This document shows, piece after piece, positions 1-7,433 of a DNA stretch of 48,869 bases; position 1 is the stretch's first letter, and each line of letters opens with the position of its first letter. Location of the stretch: assembly GCA_027486675.1 (NCBI GenBank), contig JAIXOQ010000018.1, positions 1 through 48,869 of the forward strand, read 5' to 3'. A program made the translations under genes and the position numbers. This DNA comes from Pseudomonadota bacterium. Its GTDB lineage: Bacteria; Bdellovibrionota; UBA1018; CAIMNF01. The notes under the pieces were generated by a model, which saw only the letters and a list, made by a program, of their open reading frames with translations, was not told where the DNA came from and did not search any database.

Positions 1-1
1 C

Positions 2-73
2 GGACTCGAACAAAAGCTCGATCTCTTCTTTAAACTCTTAAAACAGGGAAAAAGCGGAAGGAAAGCGGCCTGA
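2..73 (+). CDS. C-terminal end of an unidentified gene (5' part outside window)
   Basis: An open frame enters from the left edge and ends at TGA 71-73. It encodes about 23 residues, amphipathic and Lys-rich at the end (LKQGKSGRKAA). This looks like an ordinary protein tail but is too short to assign to any family. It converges with the minus-strand gene ending at 191. Nothing else is recognisable between 74 and 190. Confidence 0.35.
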   Translation, partial: GLEQKLDLFFKLLKQGKSGRKAA

Positions 74-190
74 TTTAACGCCCTGCAGCTCGGTATCACT
101 CTTCAATGAGGTAATACGCCACACAAAGATAAACTATTTTAAATGAATGCATTCGTGCCAGGGCTCAAGTAGCCAAGAAGGTGGAGCTAC

Positions 191-1897
191 TTACCTCAGC
201 CCGCTTTCCGGTTTACCCCGAGCGATCCGCTCGCACTCCAATCCTTTTAACGCTAACCAAAGTGCCTTGCGCTCCTCGCCCGCATACGCAGAAAGGCTTT
301 TAAATTCCATTCCGTTTTGAGACAAAATTGCGCGATCTCCGCCGGCGATCTGAAGCATAGGAAGAATGCGGTTTTCAAAATGGATCTTTGTGGCTAACCG
401 GAGTTCCTCTGCCTTGGGTCCTTCTTGATAAGCCAAAGACAAGAGGATCTGCCGGAAGTGCTGCAAAGATTTTCTCACGTGATTGATGGCCCATTCTTTA
501 GGGAACGTGTCGAGGTACCCTCCCACTGCAGCGCTGAGTGGTTGATCCCAGATTCCTTCAAAAAAGCCTTCATTTTCATCGCCAAGCCAGAACCCCATCA
601 TGATTAAAACCGAAGTGAGTCTTTCCGTCCTCCAGACACGGGATAACACGTCGGCATCCTTCCCAATTTCAACGATCTCATCCATCAAGCTATGGCTTGG
701 CGGAGGTTGATCTTGTTGCCCACCACCCTGATCAAAAATCATGACATCTGGCCAAAGGACGTCGCCTTTTACTATTTCAAGCCTTCGCAAAACAGCGCTG
801 AAGGTTGGATGCTTTGTCTCAAAGGATTTGTCTGACTTCCAAATAGGACCGAGTTTTCGCCACAGTTCTGAAATGATGGAACCCACACTCATTCCATGAT
901 TTCGAATCATCGCTGCAGCAGGGATGCGTTTGGGAAGCTCGAATCTTCGAACGCGATTGCCATCGCCCGTTTCTTGGGCTTGAATCGTCCCGGAACGTGA
1001 GATCCGATGAATGCGTTTTTTGTCCGTTGTGTACGTGACGATCGCTACAGCAGGCTGAATGAGCCTCAGATAGGCGAGTGTGCAAATCTTAATCGCCAGG
1101 CGCCTACTTTTCTGTGTCCAACTTTCTGGATTGTTTCCCTGCGCAAGATGGGCTGGCAGGGGATTGAGGTTTTTGTGCACTCGCCAGTTGCGGGACGCGC
1201 GATGAATCAGATTTGGAATCAAGGTGGCTAGAGTGATGTTGACCGTACAAAATAAGTGAACCGAAGTCAGACTTTCCCCAAGTTCTGTAAGCAACCAAGC
1301 TGCAGAACCGAAGATCCCTGCGTACGGCCAGAGCCCAATGATTCTGGGAGGCAAAGAAATGAGGTCCGAAGCGATATGGGCCGTAGCCTTAAGAATTCCG
1401 GATCTAGGTTTTACCTCCTGTACTTCAGGTGGCAACTCTTCCTTGGCTACTTTCCCGGCAAACACCATCTTGGACACGTCGATCTTGGCTTCCTTTAAGA
1501 TGGTCCGAATCGCAGGAGCGTCGTTCTTCACGTGACTACAGTGCGCTCCGCAACTGTGCTCCGCATGCGAAAGCGAATCCTCCATATCTGTCAGCACGTC
1601 TAAAAGAAGGCGATGCACCGGATCCGAATCTAAGATCACACACACTTCTCTTGCGGGACAATCGGGTCGCCTAAAAACCCAGCGTGTTGCGCGCACGATC
1701 CAGTGGTGCATTTTCCCGTCTGCTTGAAAGACCAGTCGAGGTTCCCCAGGTGGAGATTCGCTTACGGGGAGTACCACCTGCATGCCATCTAAGACTTTTT
1801 GGTAAAGCTTGCGGCTCAGTTCTGGATCCCGGTGAGCAGATGCCGTGGTGCCAGATAAGGCTACGAAAAGCAGAAAAACCGAATGCAGCCGAAGCAT
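191..1897 (-). CDS. Secreted or membrane protein of unknown function with a His/Cys cluster
   Basis: No family recognised. I choose the ATG at 1897 (568 aa): the open frame extends 13 codons upstream, but those codons lie across a 19-bp palindrome that looks like an operator. The N-terminus is a clear Sec signal peptide (MLRLHSVFLLFVALSG, cleaved after ASA). Around residues 111-122 is a metal-ligand-like cluster, HAEHSCGAHCSH, with four His and two Cys in twelve residues. Two or three hydrophobic segments follow (roughly 185-235 and 275-290), so the mature protein is probably held in the membrane with soluble portions on either side. It is the last gene of the minus-strand run. Its own promoter-like sequence overlaps the Fur-box-like site at 1916-1934, which suggests metal-dependent control. 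A metal uptake, storage or resistance role is inferred from the cluster and the operator only. Confidence 0.75.
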   Translation of the reverse strand: MLRLHSVFLLFVALSGTTASAHRDPELSRKLYQKVLDGMQVVLPVSESPPGEPRLVFQADGKMHHWIVRATRWVFRRPDCPAREVCVILDSDPVHRLLLDVLTDMEDSLSHAEHSCGAHCSHVKNDAPAIRTILKEAKIDVSKMVFAGKVAKEELPPEVQEVKPRSGILKATAHIASDLISLPPRIIGLWPYAGIFGSAAWLLTELGESLTSVHLFCTVNITLATLIPNLIHRASRNWRVHKNLNPLPAHLAQGNNPESWTQKSRRLAIKICTLAYLRLIQPAVAIVTYTTDKKRIHRISRSGTIQAQETGDGNRVRRFELPKRIPAAAMIRNHGMSVGSIISELWRKLGPIWKSDKSFETKHPTFSAVLRRLEIVKGDVLWPDVMIFDQGGGQQDQPPPSHSLMDEIVEIGKDADVLSRVWRTERLTSVLIMMGFWLGDENEGFFEGIWDQPLSAAVGGYLDTFPKEWAINHVRKSLQHFRQILLSLAYQEGPKAEELRLATKIHFENRILPMLQIAGGDRAILSQNGMEFKSLSAYAGEERKALWLALKGLECERIARGKPESGLR

Positions 1898-1915
1898 GTT
1901 GCTTAGGTTAGCGAT

Positions 1916-1934
1916 GTTGATAATAATTATCAAC
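1916..1934 (-). promoter_or_regulatory. Fur-box-like palindrome over a promoter
   Basis: GTTGATAATAATTATCAAC is a perfect 9-1-9 palindrome. Its core, TGATAATAATTATCA (1918-1932), equals the 7-1-7 Fur consensus TGATAATnATTATCA. On the minus strand a TTGGAC-like -35 box (1951-1956) stands 18-19 bases before a TGATAAT -10 box that lies inside the palindrome. The ATG of the downstream gene follows at 1897. Occupancy by a Fur-family repressor would block this promoter. Which metal is sensed cannot be read from sequence. Confidence 0.6.
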
Positions 1935-1966
1935 AAGGATTTTCTCTGGGGTCCAAAAGAAGGTGC

Positions 1967-3148
1967 TTAGGCCACCGGAGCGCTTTTGAGCGTGATGCGA
2001 GTGATCTCACCAGGGAGGCCAAAGCGGTTCGGAGGGCCCCAGTATCCTGTGCCGCGATTGACGTAAATCCACATTCGGTTTTCATGGCGGTAGAGGCCTT
2101 CGTTGTACCGATGCACCAGCCGCACGATCCAAGAGAATGGATACATCTGCCCGGCATGCGTATGTCCCGAAAGCTGGAGATCAAAACCCGCTTCATCTGC
2201 AAGCGTGATGCTTTTCGGCTGATGGGCGAGCAGGATTTTTACTGCCACATCCTTCACTTCAGTTTTTGCAGCGGCATGAGGATCGTGGCGGTGGGTGGGG
2301 TGAACTGTGCCCGCACGGTAGTCATACACTCCTGCGATCATCACCTTGGCATTACCGCGCTCTAAAATCTGATTTGAATTCGTGAGCGGGATCATTCCTA
2401 AACGACGGACTTCTTCAATCCACTCATCTGCTCCCGAGTAATACTCATGATTGCCCGTGCAAAAATAGGTACCTAAGGGAGCCTTAAGCCCCGCAAGCGG
2501 CGCCACATGATCCCGAAGCTGTGCGATCGATCCATCGACTAGATCACCTGTCACTACGATCAGATCTGGTTTCGTAGAAAGAACCTGATCGACGATTTGT
2601 TGAGAAAACCCCCGATGCAATAGGGGGCCGATGTGCACATCAGAAATCTGTGTGATCACCAGGCCGTCGAATTCCTTGGGCAGGTTGGATAGCGGAACTT
2701 CGACGTTCTTAATATTTGGACCGCGTCTGGCTTGGACATAGCCGATAACGGTCGTGGCGCTCACGACCCCAAGCAGCCCCTTGGCGACACCTTCAGTCAG
2801 GAAGATGCGTTTCTCCGGATCAAAAGTTTTTGTGAGTGCTTGAAGTACTTCGAGCGCAAATGCGTAGATGAGGTAAACACCGACAAAACCCATGGTGATG
2901 TAGGTGCCTAAATTGAGGGCGTATGAAAGAGGTTCATCCGGTTTTGGCTCCATGCCCCGGTAGTAAAGGGGAGCAGTCACCAACATTCCCCATGCCGCCA
3001 CAAATGCGCATCGCATGAGTTTTATCTTCTTTGGATCAACCACCCCAAGGCGCGTCACCATCAAAATATAAGTCAGAAAAAAAACTAGTCCCGAGACGAT
3101 AGAGAAAAAGACTAAAAACTGAAGTGTTGCTGCCGAGGACATTTTCAT
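1967..3148 (-). CDS. Membrane-anchored calcineurin-like metallophosphoesterase
   Basis: The protein has 393 aa. Residues 1-140 carry about four hydrophobic segments (near 10-32, 45-62, 80-102, 120-138). A C-terminal metallophosphoesterase domain follows with all binuclear-metal motifs: D170-x-H172 (ISDVHIG), GDLVD 201-205, GNHE 232-235, H309 (LAHQP) and GHTH 328-331. This is the architecture of the YkuE/YaeI-type family, some members of which act on UDP-diacylglucosamine or other phospholipid-linked substrates; the substrate here is unknown. The gene starts only 5 nt after the PfkB-family gene ends, so the two are almost certainly co-transcribed. Confidence 0.9.
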   Translation of the reverse strand: MKMSSAATLQFLVFFSIVSGLVFFLTYILMVTRLGVVDPKKIKLMRCAFVAAWGMLVTAPLYYRGMEPKPDEPLSYALNLGTYITMGFVGVYLIYAFALEVLQALTKTFDPEKRIFLTEGVAKGLLGVVSATTVIGYVQARRGPNIKNVEVPLSNLPKEFDGLVITQISDVHIGPLLHRGFSQQIVDQVLSTKPDLIVVTGDLVDGSIAQLRDHVAPLAGLKAPLGTYFCTGNHEYYSGADEWIEEVRRLGMIPLTNSNQILERGNAKVMIAGVYDYRAGTVHPTHRHDPHAAAKTEVKDVAVKILLAHQPKSITLADEAGFDLQLSGHTHAGQMYPFSWIVRLVHRYNEGLYRHENRMWIYVNRGTGYWGPPNRFGLPGEITRITLKSAPVA

Positions 3149-3153
3149 TCTTG

Positions 3154-4101
3154 TTACTGACGAACGCTAATCATTTTGATGAGGCGTTCTTTCCGAAGCG
3201 TCAGCTCTTCTTTCTTAAGATGCTTTAAGCGCCCAATAGAAAAGTCTTCGATCGTGAAACTGGCCATCACTGTTCCATAAACTACTGCACGGCGCAAAAG
3301 TTGATCCCAATCCTGAGGTGCAGTTTTCATCATTGCGCGAGATCCACCGTTTGCAGCTAAGTAACCCACCAAGGCACCAGCGAAAGAATCGCCCGCCCCA
3401 GTGGGGTCGACCACTTCGTCGACCAGGTAGGCCGGCGCTAAGAAGACTTCGTTTCCGGAGAACACCGCGCTTCCGTACTCCCCACGCTTGATCACTACGG
3501 TCGATGGACCCATCGCTTGGATTTTTTTGGCCGCACTTTCTAGGCTTTTTTGATCACTGAGTAAGTACGCTTCCTTTTCATTAATGCACAAGAGATCTAC
3601 GCGCTTCAGGGTCTTTTTCAGTTCTTCCAGTTTTCCGGTAATCCAGAAGTTCATCGTGTCACAAGCGATGAGTTCAGGATTCTTCACTTGGTTTAAGACA
3701 TGTTCCTGGAGTACTGGGTCAATGTTTGCCAAAAACACGACGGGAGAATCAATGTAGGAAGGAGGAAGTTTTGGATCAAAGTGTTCCAGCACATTGAGCG
3801 AAGTAGAAAGTGTCTTTGCTTCGTTCATCGCGCCATCGTATTCCCCGGCCCAGTGGAAGGTCTTCCCTGGGACTACTTGGATCCCGTGAGTGTCGATGTC
3901 GCGCTTACCGAGTTCCTCGAGATGCGCCAGTGGGAAATCTTCGCCAACCACCGCGACGATACGCACGCGAGTAAAGAGACTTGCAGCGAGTGAAAAATAG
4001 TTTACAGATCCTCCCAGCACTTGATCTGCTTTTCCGGCAGGCGTGCGAACAGAATCAAAAGCCATAGAACCAACTGTGAGAATTGTACGATTTGGGATCA
4101 C
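3154..4101 (-). CDS. PfkB-family carbohydrate/nucleoside kinase
   Basis: A ribokinase-type ATP-dependent sugar kinase of 315 aa, a normal length. Visible are the N-terminal glycine pair in LGGSVNYFSLA (about 30-38), the NEKEA segment (174-178) and the signature DPTGAGDSF (232-240), whose Asp238 is the catalytic base. Family members phosphorylate ribose, fructose, adenosine or related compounds, and the substrate cannot be fixed from sequence alone. The gene lies between the small pilin-like cluster upstream (30-nt gap) and the phosphoesterase downstream (5-nt gap). Confidence 0.9.
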   Translation of the reverse strand: MIPNRTILTVGSMAFDSVRTPAGKADQVLGGSVNYFSLAASLFTRVRIVAVVGEDFPLAHLEELGKRDIDTHGIQVVPGKTFHWAGEYDGAMNEAKTLSTSLNVLEHFDPKLPPSYIDSPVVFLANIDPVLQEHVLNQVKNPELIACDTMNFWITGKLEELKKTLKRVDLLCINEKEAYLLSDQKSLESAAKKIQAMGPSTVVIKRGEYGSAVFSGNEVFLAPAYLVDEVVDPTGAGDSFAGALVGYLAANGGSRAMMKTAPQDWDQLLRRAVVYGTVMASFTIEDFSIGRLKHLKKEELTLRKERLIKMISVRQ

Positions 4102-4130
4102 GTCCAGATTCTAAGGCAAAAAATTCACTC

Positions 4131-4583
4131 CTAGTACCGGATTTCCAGAGGATCGTTCAACTTTGCAGGCTTTCGTTCCCTCTGAGTCAAGGGACCTGGT
4201 AGCAGAGTCCCTAAAATGTGTAGACCTGGCAGCCCGGAGGGCAGGGCTTCACCCATAGAATCAGGACTCGGGCTTTTTAGCCCGGGACAGCGCCATACCG
4301 ACCAAGATGCGTCGAGAGGGCGTTCCCGAAAAAGCACTCGCCCACGCTCCACGAAAATTTGCGTTCGAGGCGGTAGAGTTTCCCGAAGCGGTGTGCCCCA
4401 ACCCTCCTTTTGTTCCTTGCAGTGATGATTCGCCAAAAGGGGACTGACCCAGTCTTTCTTGAGTAGCACTAAGGACGGGGCGTCGTTGCGAGCGGCTAAT
4501 TCTAAGGCTCCCTGACTTTTTGCGGCGATACATCCTAAGAGCAAAGCTAAGATCCCCCAAAACAGGGGTGATCCAGGCTTCAC
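4131..4583 (-). CDS. Small anchored/secreted protein of the pilin-like cluster, unknown function
   Basis: I place the start at GTG 4583, which overlaps the TGA of the preceding 49-aa pseudopilin gene (GTGA); this gives 150 aa. The frame stays open upstream to 4763, but that stretch only shadows the pseudopilin gene in another frame. The protein opens with a hydrophobic segment (VKPGSPLFWGILALLLGCIA), a signal anchor or signal peptide. A Pro- and Arg-rich soluble part without a recognisable domain follows, with two cysteines (HHCKEQ, WRCPG) that could pair in an oxidising compartment. The coupled translation suggests it works with the pilin-like proteins, perhaps as an assembly or minor subunit. 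Confidence 0.6.
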   Translation of the reverse strand: MKPGSPLFWGILALLLGCIAAKSQGALELAARNDAPSLVLLKKDWVSPLLANHHCKEQKEGWGTPLRETLPPRTQIFVERGRVLFRERPLDASWSVWRCPGLKSPSPDSMGEALPSGLPGLHILGTLLPGPLTQRERKPAKLNDPLEIRY

Positions 4584-4729
4584 AAAAGAGGCGTATCGTT
4601 GTGCTGTTCGAAAAAGTGGCGTCGAGTCTCTTTGCGTTTTGAAAAGTCCCTTGAGAGAAGGGCGCACACGACCAAGGACACGAGAAGCCAAGGTAAAAGT
4701 TCCAACACCAGAAATCCTTTTTGATTCAT
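4580..4729 (-). CDS. Type IV pseudopilin-like mini-protein (49 aa)
   Basis: This reading frame begins at ATG 4729 with a Shine-Dalgarno AGGAG 5 nt upstream and stops at TGA 4580-4582. The N-terminus MNQKGFLVLELL has the class III prepilin signature: a short basic leader, Gly5, Phe at +1 and Glu at +5. A hydrophobic helix (LPWLLVSLVVCALL) and a short charged tail follow. It sits 9 nt after the tadG-like gene and overlaps the next gene by GTGA. It is far smaller than a normal pilin, so it is probably a minor subunit or a relic of one. Confidence 0.6.
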   Translation of the reverse strand: MNQKGFLVLELLPWLLVSLVVCALLSRDFSKRKETRRHFFEQHNDTPLL

Positions 4730-4738
4730 GTTGCTCCT

Positions 4739-5422
4739 TCATTGCAGCCATCGAACCTTCCATGAGTCTTCGCGCTTGAGTCGAGCGCGAGATTTCAGAC
4801 CAGGCGTCCTAAGCTCCAAATAGAAAACCTCCGGTCCTATGTATGTGCTTGGTGCTGGGCCTGCAGGGAGAGGTGGATTTTCTTGAAACGGGTAGGGGGG
4901 ATTTACGTTTTTGTAGATCGCCGTCACTTTTCTACAATCCGTTGCCTGTCCTAGCAGCCAAATCCCTGCATCCGCAGACCACTTGGCCCGGAGGACTCCC
5001 TGATAGACTCTTTCTGCGTCCAGTGCCATACGAACGGCTTGCAGTATTGCAGGAGTAACAACACCTGCAATGCTTGCCGCATGATAGCCGCGCATACGTT
5101 CATTGGATCCCTCTACGTTCTCAAGGATGGCGCGCATCTTCACCGCAGCACCTCCAGTGCATCGATCCATGAGGATTTGAGTCCTATCCCTCAAGTCCAC
5201 AGCCTGGAAAACTTTCATAATTCCGACCGCACCGGCGACGCAGCAGAAGGCAAGTCCGGCAAAGAGGATTGAGAAAGCGCCGTTCGTTTTCCGGATAGCC
5301 TTTCTAAATCCGGAAGCTGAAGTCGGGATGACGCACCGTGTGCACAGCGGATGACCGAGTGAGCTGTCTTGCCTGTGACTAGCAGTGTCTGGTGGGTGCG
5401 GATGAAATTTCGGTGATCGCAT
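4739..5422 (-). CDS. TadG-like secreted pilus-assembly protein (start uncertain)
   Basis: The protein contains an N-terminal TadE/TadG-type membrane segment, TNGAFSILFAGLAF followed by CCVAGAVG (residues 46-68 from ATG 5422), then about 160 residues of exported domain with several Cys. The start is unclear. ATG 5218 forms an ATGA overlap with the preceding TadE-like gene but would remove the membrane helix. Between the helix and ATG 5422 there is no ATG, GTG or TTG in frame. The frame is open up to 5536. Options are a long overlap with the upstream gene, a non-standard start such as CTG, or a -1 frameshift from the TadE-like frame. It is followed by the pseudopilin-like gene. Confidence 0.6.
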   Translation of the reverse strand: MRSPKFHPHPPDTASHRQDSSLGHPLCTRCVIPTSASGFRKAIRKTNGAFSILFAGLAFCCVAGAVGIMKVFQAVDLRDRTQILMDRCTGGAAVKMRAILENVEGSNERMRGYHAASIAGVVTPAILQAVRMALDAERVYQGVLRAKWSADAGIWLLGQATDCRKVTAIYKNVNPPYPFQENPPLPAGPAPSTYIGPEVFYLELRTPGLKSRARLKREDSWKVRWLQ

Positions 5423-5550
5423 TGGATCTGCCGCCATTCTGAGAGGAGTAATGCAGATACACCCCATAGGAATGGCAGCGCCAAAAAGGTGATCCCGGCC
5501 AGGAAATCGGGCAAAACCTGCCCATCTTTTCCCCATTCTCTAATCCCCAA
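5215..5550 (-). CDS. TadE-like minor pilin
   Basis: The protein has 111 aa, starting at TTG 5550 inside the last codons of the flp-like gene. It has the TadE layout: a prepilin-like motif (GQVLPDFL, with Asp-Phe in place of Glu-Tyr), a single hydrophobic helix (AGITFLALPFLWGVSALLL, residues 19-37), and a small charged and Cys-containing exported part. The last 30 codons overlap the region encoding the membrane helix of the next gene in another frame, so the true C-terminus may be shorter. TadE proteins are minor pseudopilins of Flp/Tad pili, processed by a dedicated prepilin peptidase. Confidence 0.6.
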   Translation of the reverse strand: MGIREWGKDGQVLPDFLAGITFLALPFLWGVSALLLSEWRQIQCDHRNFIRTHQTLLVTGKTAHSVIRCAHGASSRLQLPDLERLSGKRTALSQSSLPDLPSAASPVRSEL

Positions 5551-5704
5551 GCGTCACCTCGCGCATGATGTTGTCACGCACTGTGGTGAGTTTTCCTTTC
5601 ACTTGTGCGCCAATACTTTTGACGATCGCTAGGCTCACGATCGCAATCAGCATCACGAGCATGAGGTATTCGGTCAGACCCTGTCCTGAGTTGGATTTCT
5701 TCAT
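5540..5704 (-). CDS. flp: Flp-type pilin subunit (54 aa)
   Basis: ATG 5704 to TAG 5540 encodes MKKSNSGQGLTEYLMLVMLI plus 34 further residues. This is a textbook Flp pilin. The processing site is G/XXXXEY (Gly7 then QGLTEY). A hydrophobic helix (residues 14-31) follows, and total size is near 50-60 aa as in the family. Flp pilins polymerise into thin adhesive Tad pili. No tadA, tadB, tadC, cpaC or prepilin peptidase gene is in the window, so the export machine must be encoded elsewhere. The gene is the first of the five-gene pilin-like nest and is divergent from the SPOR-domain gene. Confidence 0.8.
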   Translation of the reverse strand: MKKSNSGQGLTEYLMLVMLIAIVSLAIVKSIGAQVKGKLTTVRDNIMREVTLGD

Positions 5705-5748
5705 AGGCGGCTACCATGAAAGAACCATGCCGAGTAGAATAGAAAGGG

Positions 5749-6378
5749 ATGGCCCAGAAACTTGAACGCTTCTTCATTTTTACCTGGAAAGAGCTCGCGG
5801 TAGTGAGCTTGCTCATCATCGTTGGCAGCAGCTTTCTGTTCACTCTCGGACTGCACTACGGAAAACGGATTGCAACGAGCCCACACACAGAAGAACAGGT
5901 TGATGTAGCGCTCGCGGGTCATGAAGAAAGCACCCCGGATAAAGGGGTGCTTGAGGAGGCGTCTCGGCATGCCTTGGTCGCCACTGAGGAGACTTTGACC
6001 GATGCCACTCGCGACGAAGTCAAAAACGCGAAGCTCAAGCTCGATGTACCCCGTCAGGTTGATTTGCCAAAGATGACCAAAGCAGAAAAGGCAGTCGTAG
6101 ACGGACTCAAAGGAGCGGGTCCTGCACCCAGTGAATCGGGTGAGTATTCCATTCAGGTGGGTTCGTTTCCGGTGTTGAGTGAAGCGCTCGCTCGCAAGAC
6201 GGTTTTAGAAAAGCGCGGACTCGCCGTTCAACTTCGCACTGTAAAGATTGAAGGTAAGTCCAGGTATCGGGTCTTAGTGCCCGGTTTTGAGACCTTTAAG
6301 ACCGCAACCGAGCAAGGTGAGGTTTGGAAGAAAGATAAGAAGATTGATGCGTTTGTTGTGATCAAAAGTGAGCGTTAG
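5749..6378 (+). CDS. SPOR-domain inner-membrane protein (FtsN/DedD-like)
   Basis: The protein has 209 aa: a short cytoplasmic N-terminus, one transmembrane helix (about residues 14-36), a Lys/Glu-rich periplasmic linker (40-125) and a C-terminal SPOR domain (about 130-209; YSIQVGSFP at its first strand, SRYRVLVPGFETFKTA later). SPOR domains bind denuded glycan strands at division septa, and this bitopic layout is that of FtsN and DedD. The gene is divergent from the flp-like gene (44-nt gap) and convergent with the cNMP-binding gene (17-nt gap). A division or septal peptidoglycan role is inferred from the domain. Confidence 0.85.
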   Translation: MAQKLERFFIFTWKELAVVSLLIIVGSSFLFTLGLHYGKRIATSPHTEEQVDVALAGHEESTPDKGVLEEASRHALVATEETLTDATRDEVKNAKLKLDVPRQVDLPKMTKAEKAVVDGLKGAGPAPSESGEYSIQVGSFPVLSEALARKTVLEKRGLAVQLRTVKIEGKSRYRVLVPGFETFKTATEQGEVWKKDKKIDAFVVIKSER

Positions 6379-6395
6379 AATTCGCGCTATCAGGC

Positions 6396-7433
6396 TCAAC
6401 TACCACTTTTTCTTTTCTTCTCATTGAGCTTTGAGATCTCTGAAAGAAGGAGAAAGTGCCTGAACTCACTTTTCAGTTTGTCCTTTTGTGCCCTACCTAC
6501 GACTTCTGAAGCAGAAATCACTTCGATCGCACTAAAGAACCCTGCCAATCGCAGTTCGTCGAGTTCATTGTCCTGAAACGGATCGCGGCCGTAGGCTGCC
6601 TTTTCCGCGGCTTTAATCCCAGCAAAGTTCACCGTGACCTGTCCAGAAGCATCGGTGGGAAAGGTATCGAGCTTTGCAATCGCAAGGCTCAGGATGTAGA
6701 GACCACGGTCGCTCAGCTTTCTCTGTTTTTCTACCTCAAGCAAGTTTTGTTCGTTTTGAAAAAGGATAAAACGGTCGAGCTGCGGAAGATCCATCATGAT
6801 CTGGTAGCCTGCCTCCCCATGTTGCAGAAGCCCTGTGGTTTTCATGCACTCGATCAGTGAGACCACTTTGCTTTCACCCAGTTGAAGAACCTGATTGGCA
6901 AATCGGAAAAGAGTTTCTTCCTTAAAGGTTTGTTTGCCTGACTTCTCTGTCCCAAAACGTCCCGCCACTAAAGAGAGGGCGACACAGAAACGTAGAAGTT
7001 CAGCTGTATTCACATAGACAAAAGTTTTAGAACGATTGCCGTACTGATCGGTTTCATATTGAGTGGAGGCTTGCTCAAGCTGCTTCACACGGTTGGTTGT
7101 GTGACGAATTCTTGCAACGATTGTCTTGATCAAAGCCTTCATCCATTCAGGGAAAGTGGCGATTGTTTTCTCCACGGTGGCGCTTGAGATTTCGATCAAG
7201 TCGCTATCCACAAGGGCTTCGGCGTGTGCCGACCTGACGTTGCCATCTAATACTCCAAGTTCGCCGACCAGTTGCCCCGTCCGCATCGTATCTAAGTCGA
7301 TGGACTGATCTCCCTTGACCTTAAAGACTCGGATCATGCCCCGGGTGACGAGATACATCGACCTCGGTGGTTCGCCTTCGCGAAATAAAAATTCTCCCTT
7401 TTTAAGCGTGATGACTCGGGTATCGATGCTCAT
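6396..7433 (-). CDS. Cyclic-nucleotide-binding effector protein
   Basis: The protein has 345 aa. Residues 1-120 form a cNMP-binding domain: KKGEFLFREGEPP, then the phosphate-binding cassette GELGVLDGNVRSA (57-69), with Glu58 for the ribose and Arg67 for the cyclic phosphate as in CRP-type domains. Residues 130-345 match no family I know. They contain amphipathic helices that might form divergent winged-helix units (for example ESKVVSLIECMKTTGLLQ), but no clear CRP recognition helix. The start ATG overlaps the stop of the adenylate cyclase gene by 4 nt, so receptor and cyclase are made together. It could be a transcription factor or a protein-protein effector. Confidence 0.85.
   Translation of the reverse strand: MSIDTRVITLKKGEFLFREGEPPRSMYLVTRGMIRVFKVKGDQSIDLDTMRTGQLVGELGVLDGNVRSAHAEALVDSDLIEISSATVEKTIATFPEWMKALIKTIVARIRHTTNRVKQLEQASTQYETDQYGNRSKTFVYVNTAELLRFCVALSLVAGRFGTEKSGKQTFKEETLFRFANQVLQLGESKVVSLIECMKTTGLLQHGEAGYQIMMDLPQLDRFILFQNEQNLLEVEKQRKLSDRGLYILSLAIAKLDTFPTDASGQVTVNFAGIKAAEKAAYGRDPFQDNELDELRLAGFFSAIEVISASEVVGRAQKDKLKSEFRHFLLLSEISKLNEKKRKSGS

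Noticed and set aside
4131-4763. A single 210-aa gene starting at 4763
   Set aside because: Its first 60 codons shadow the 49-aa pseudopilin-like gene, which has its own ribosome site. GTG 4583 with the GTGA overlap is the better start.
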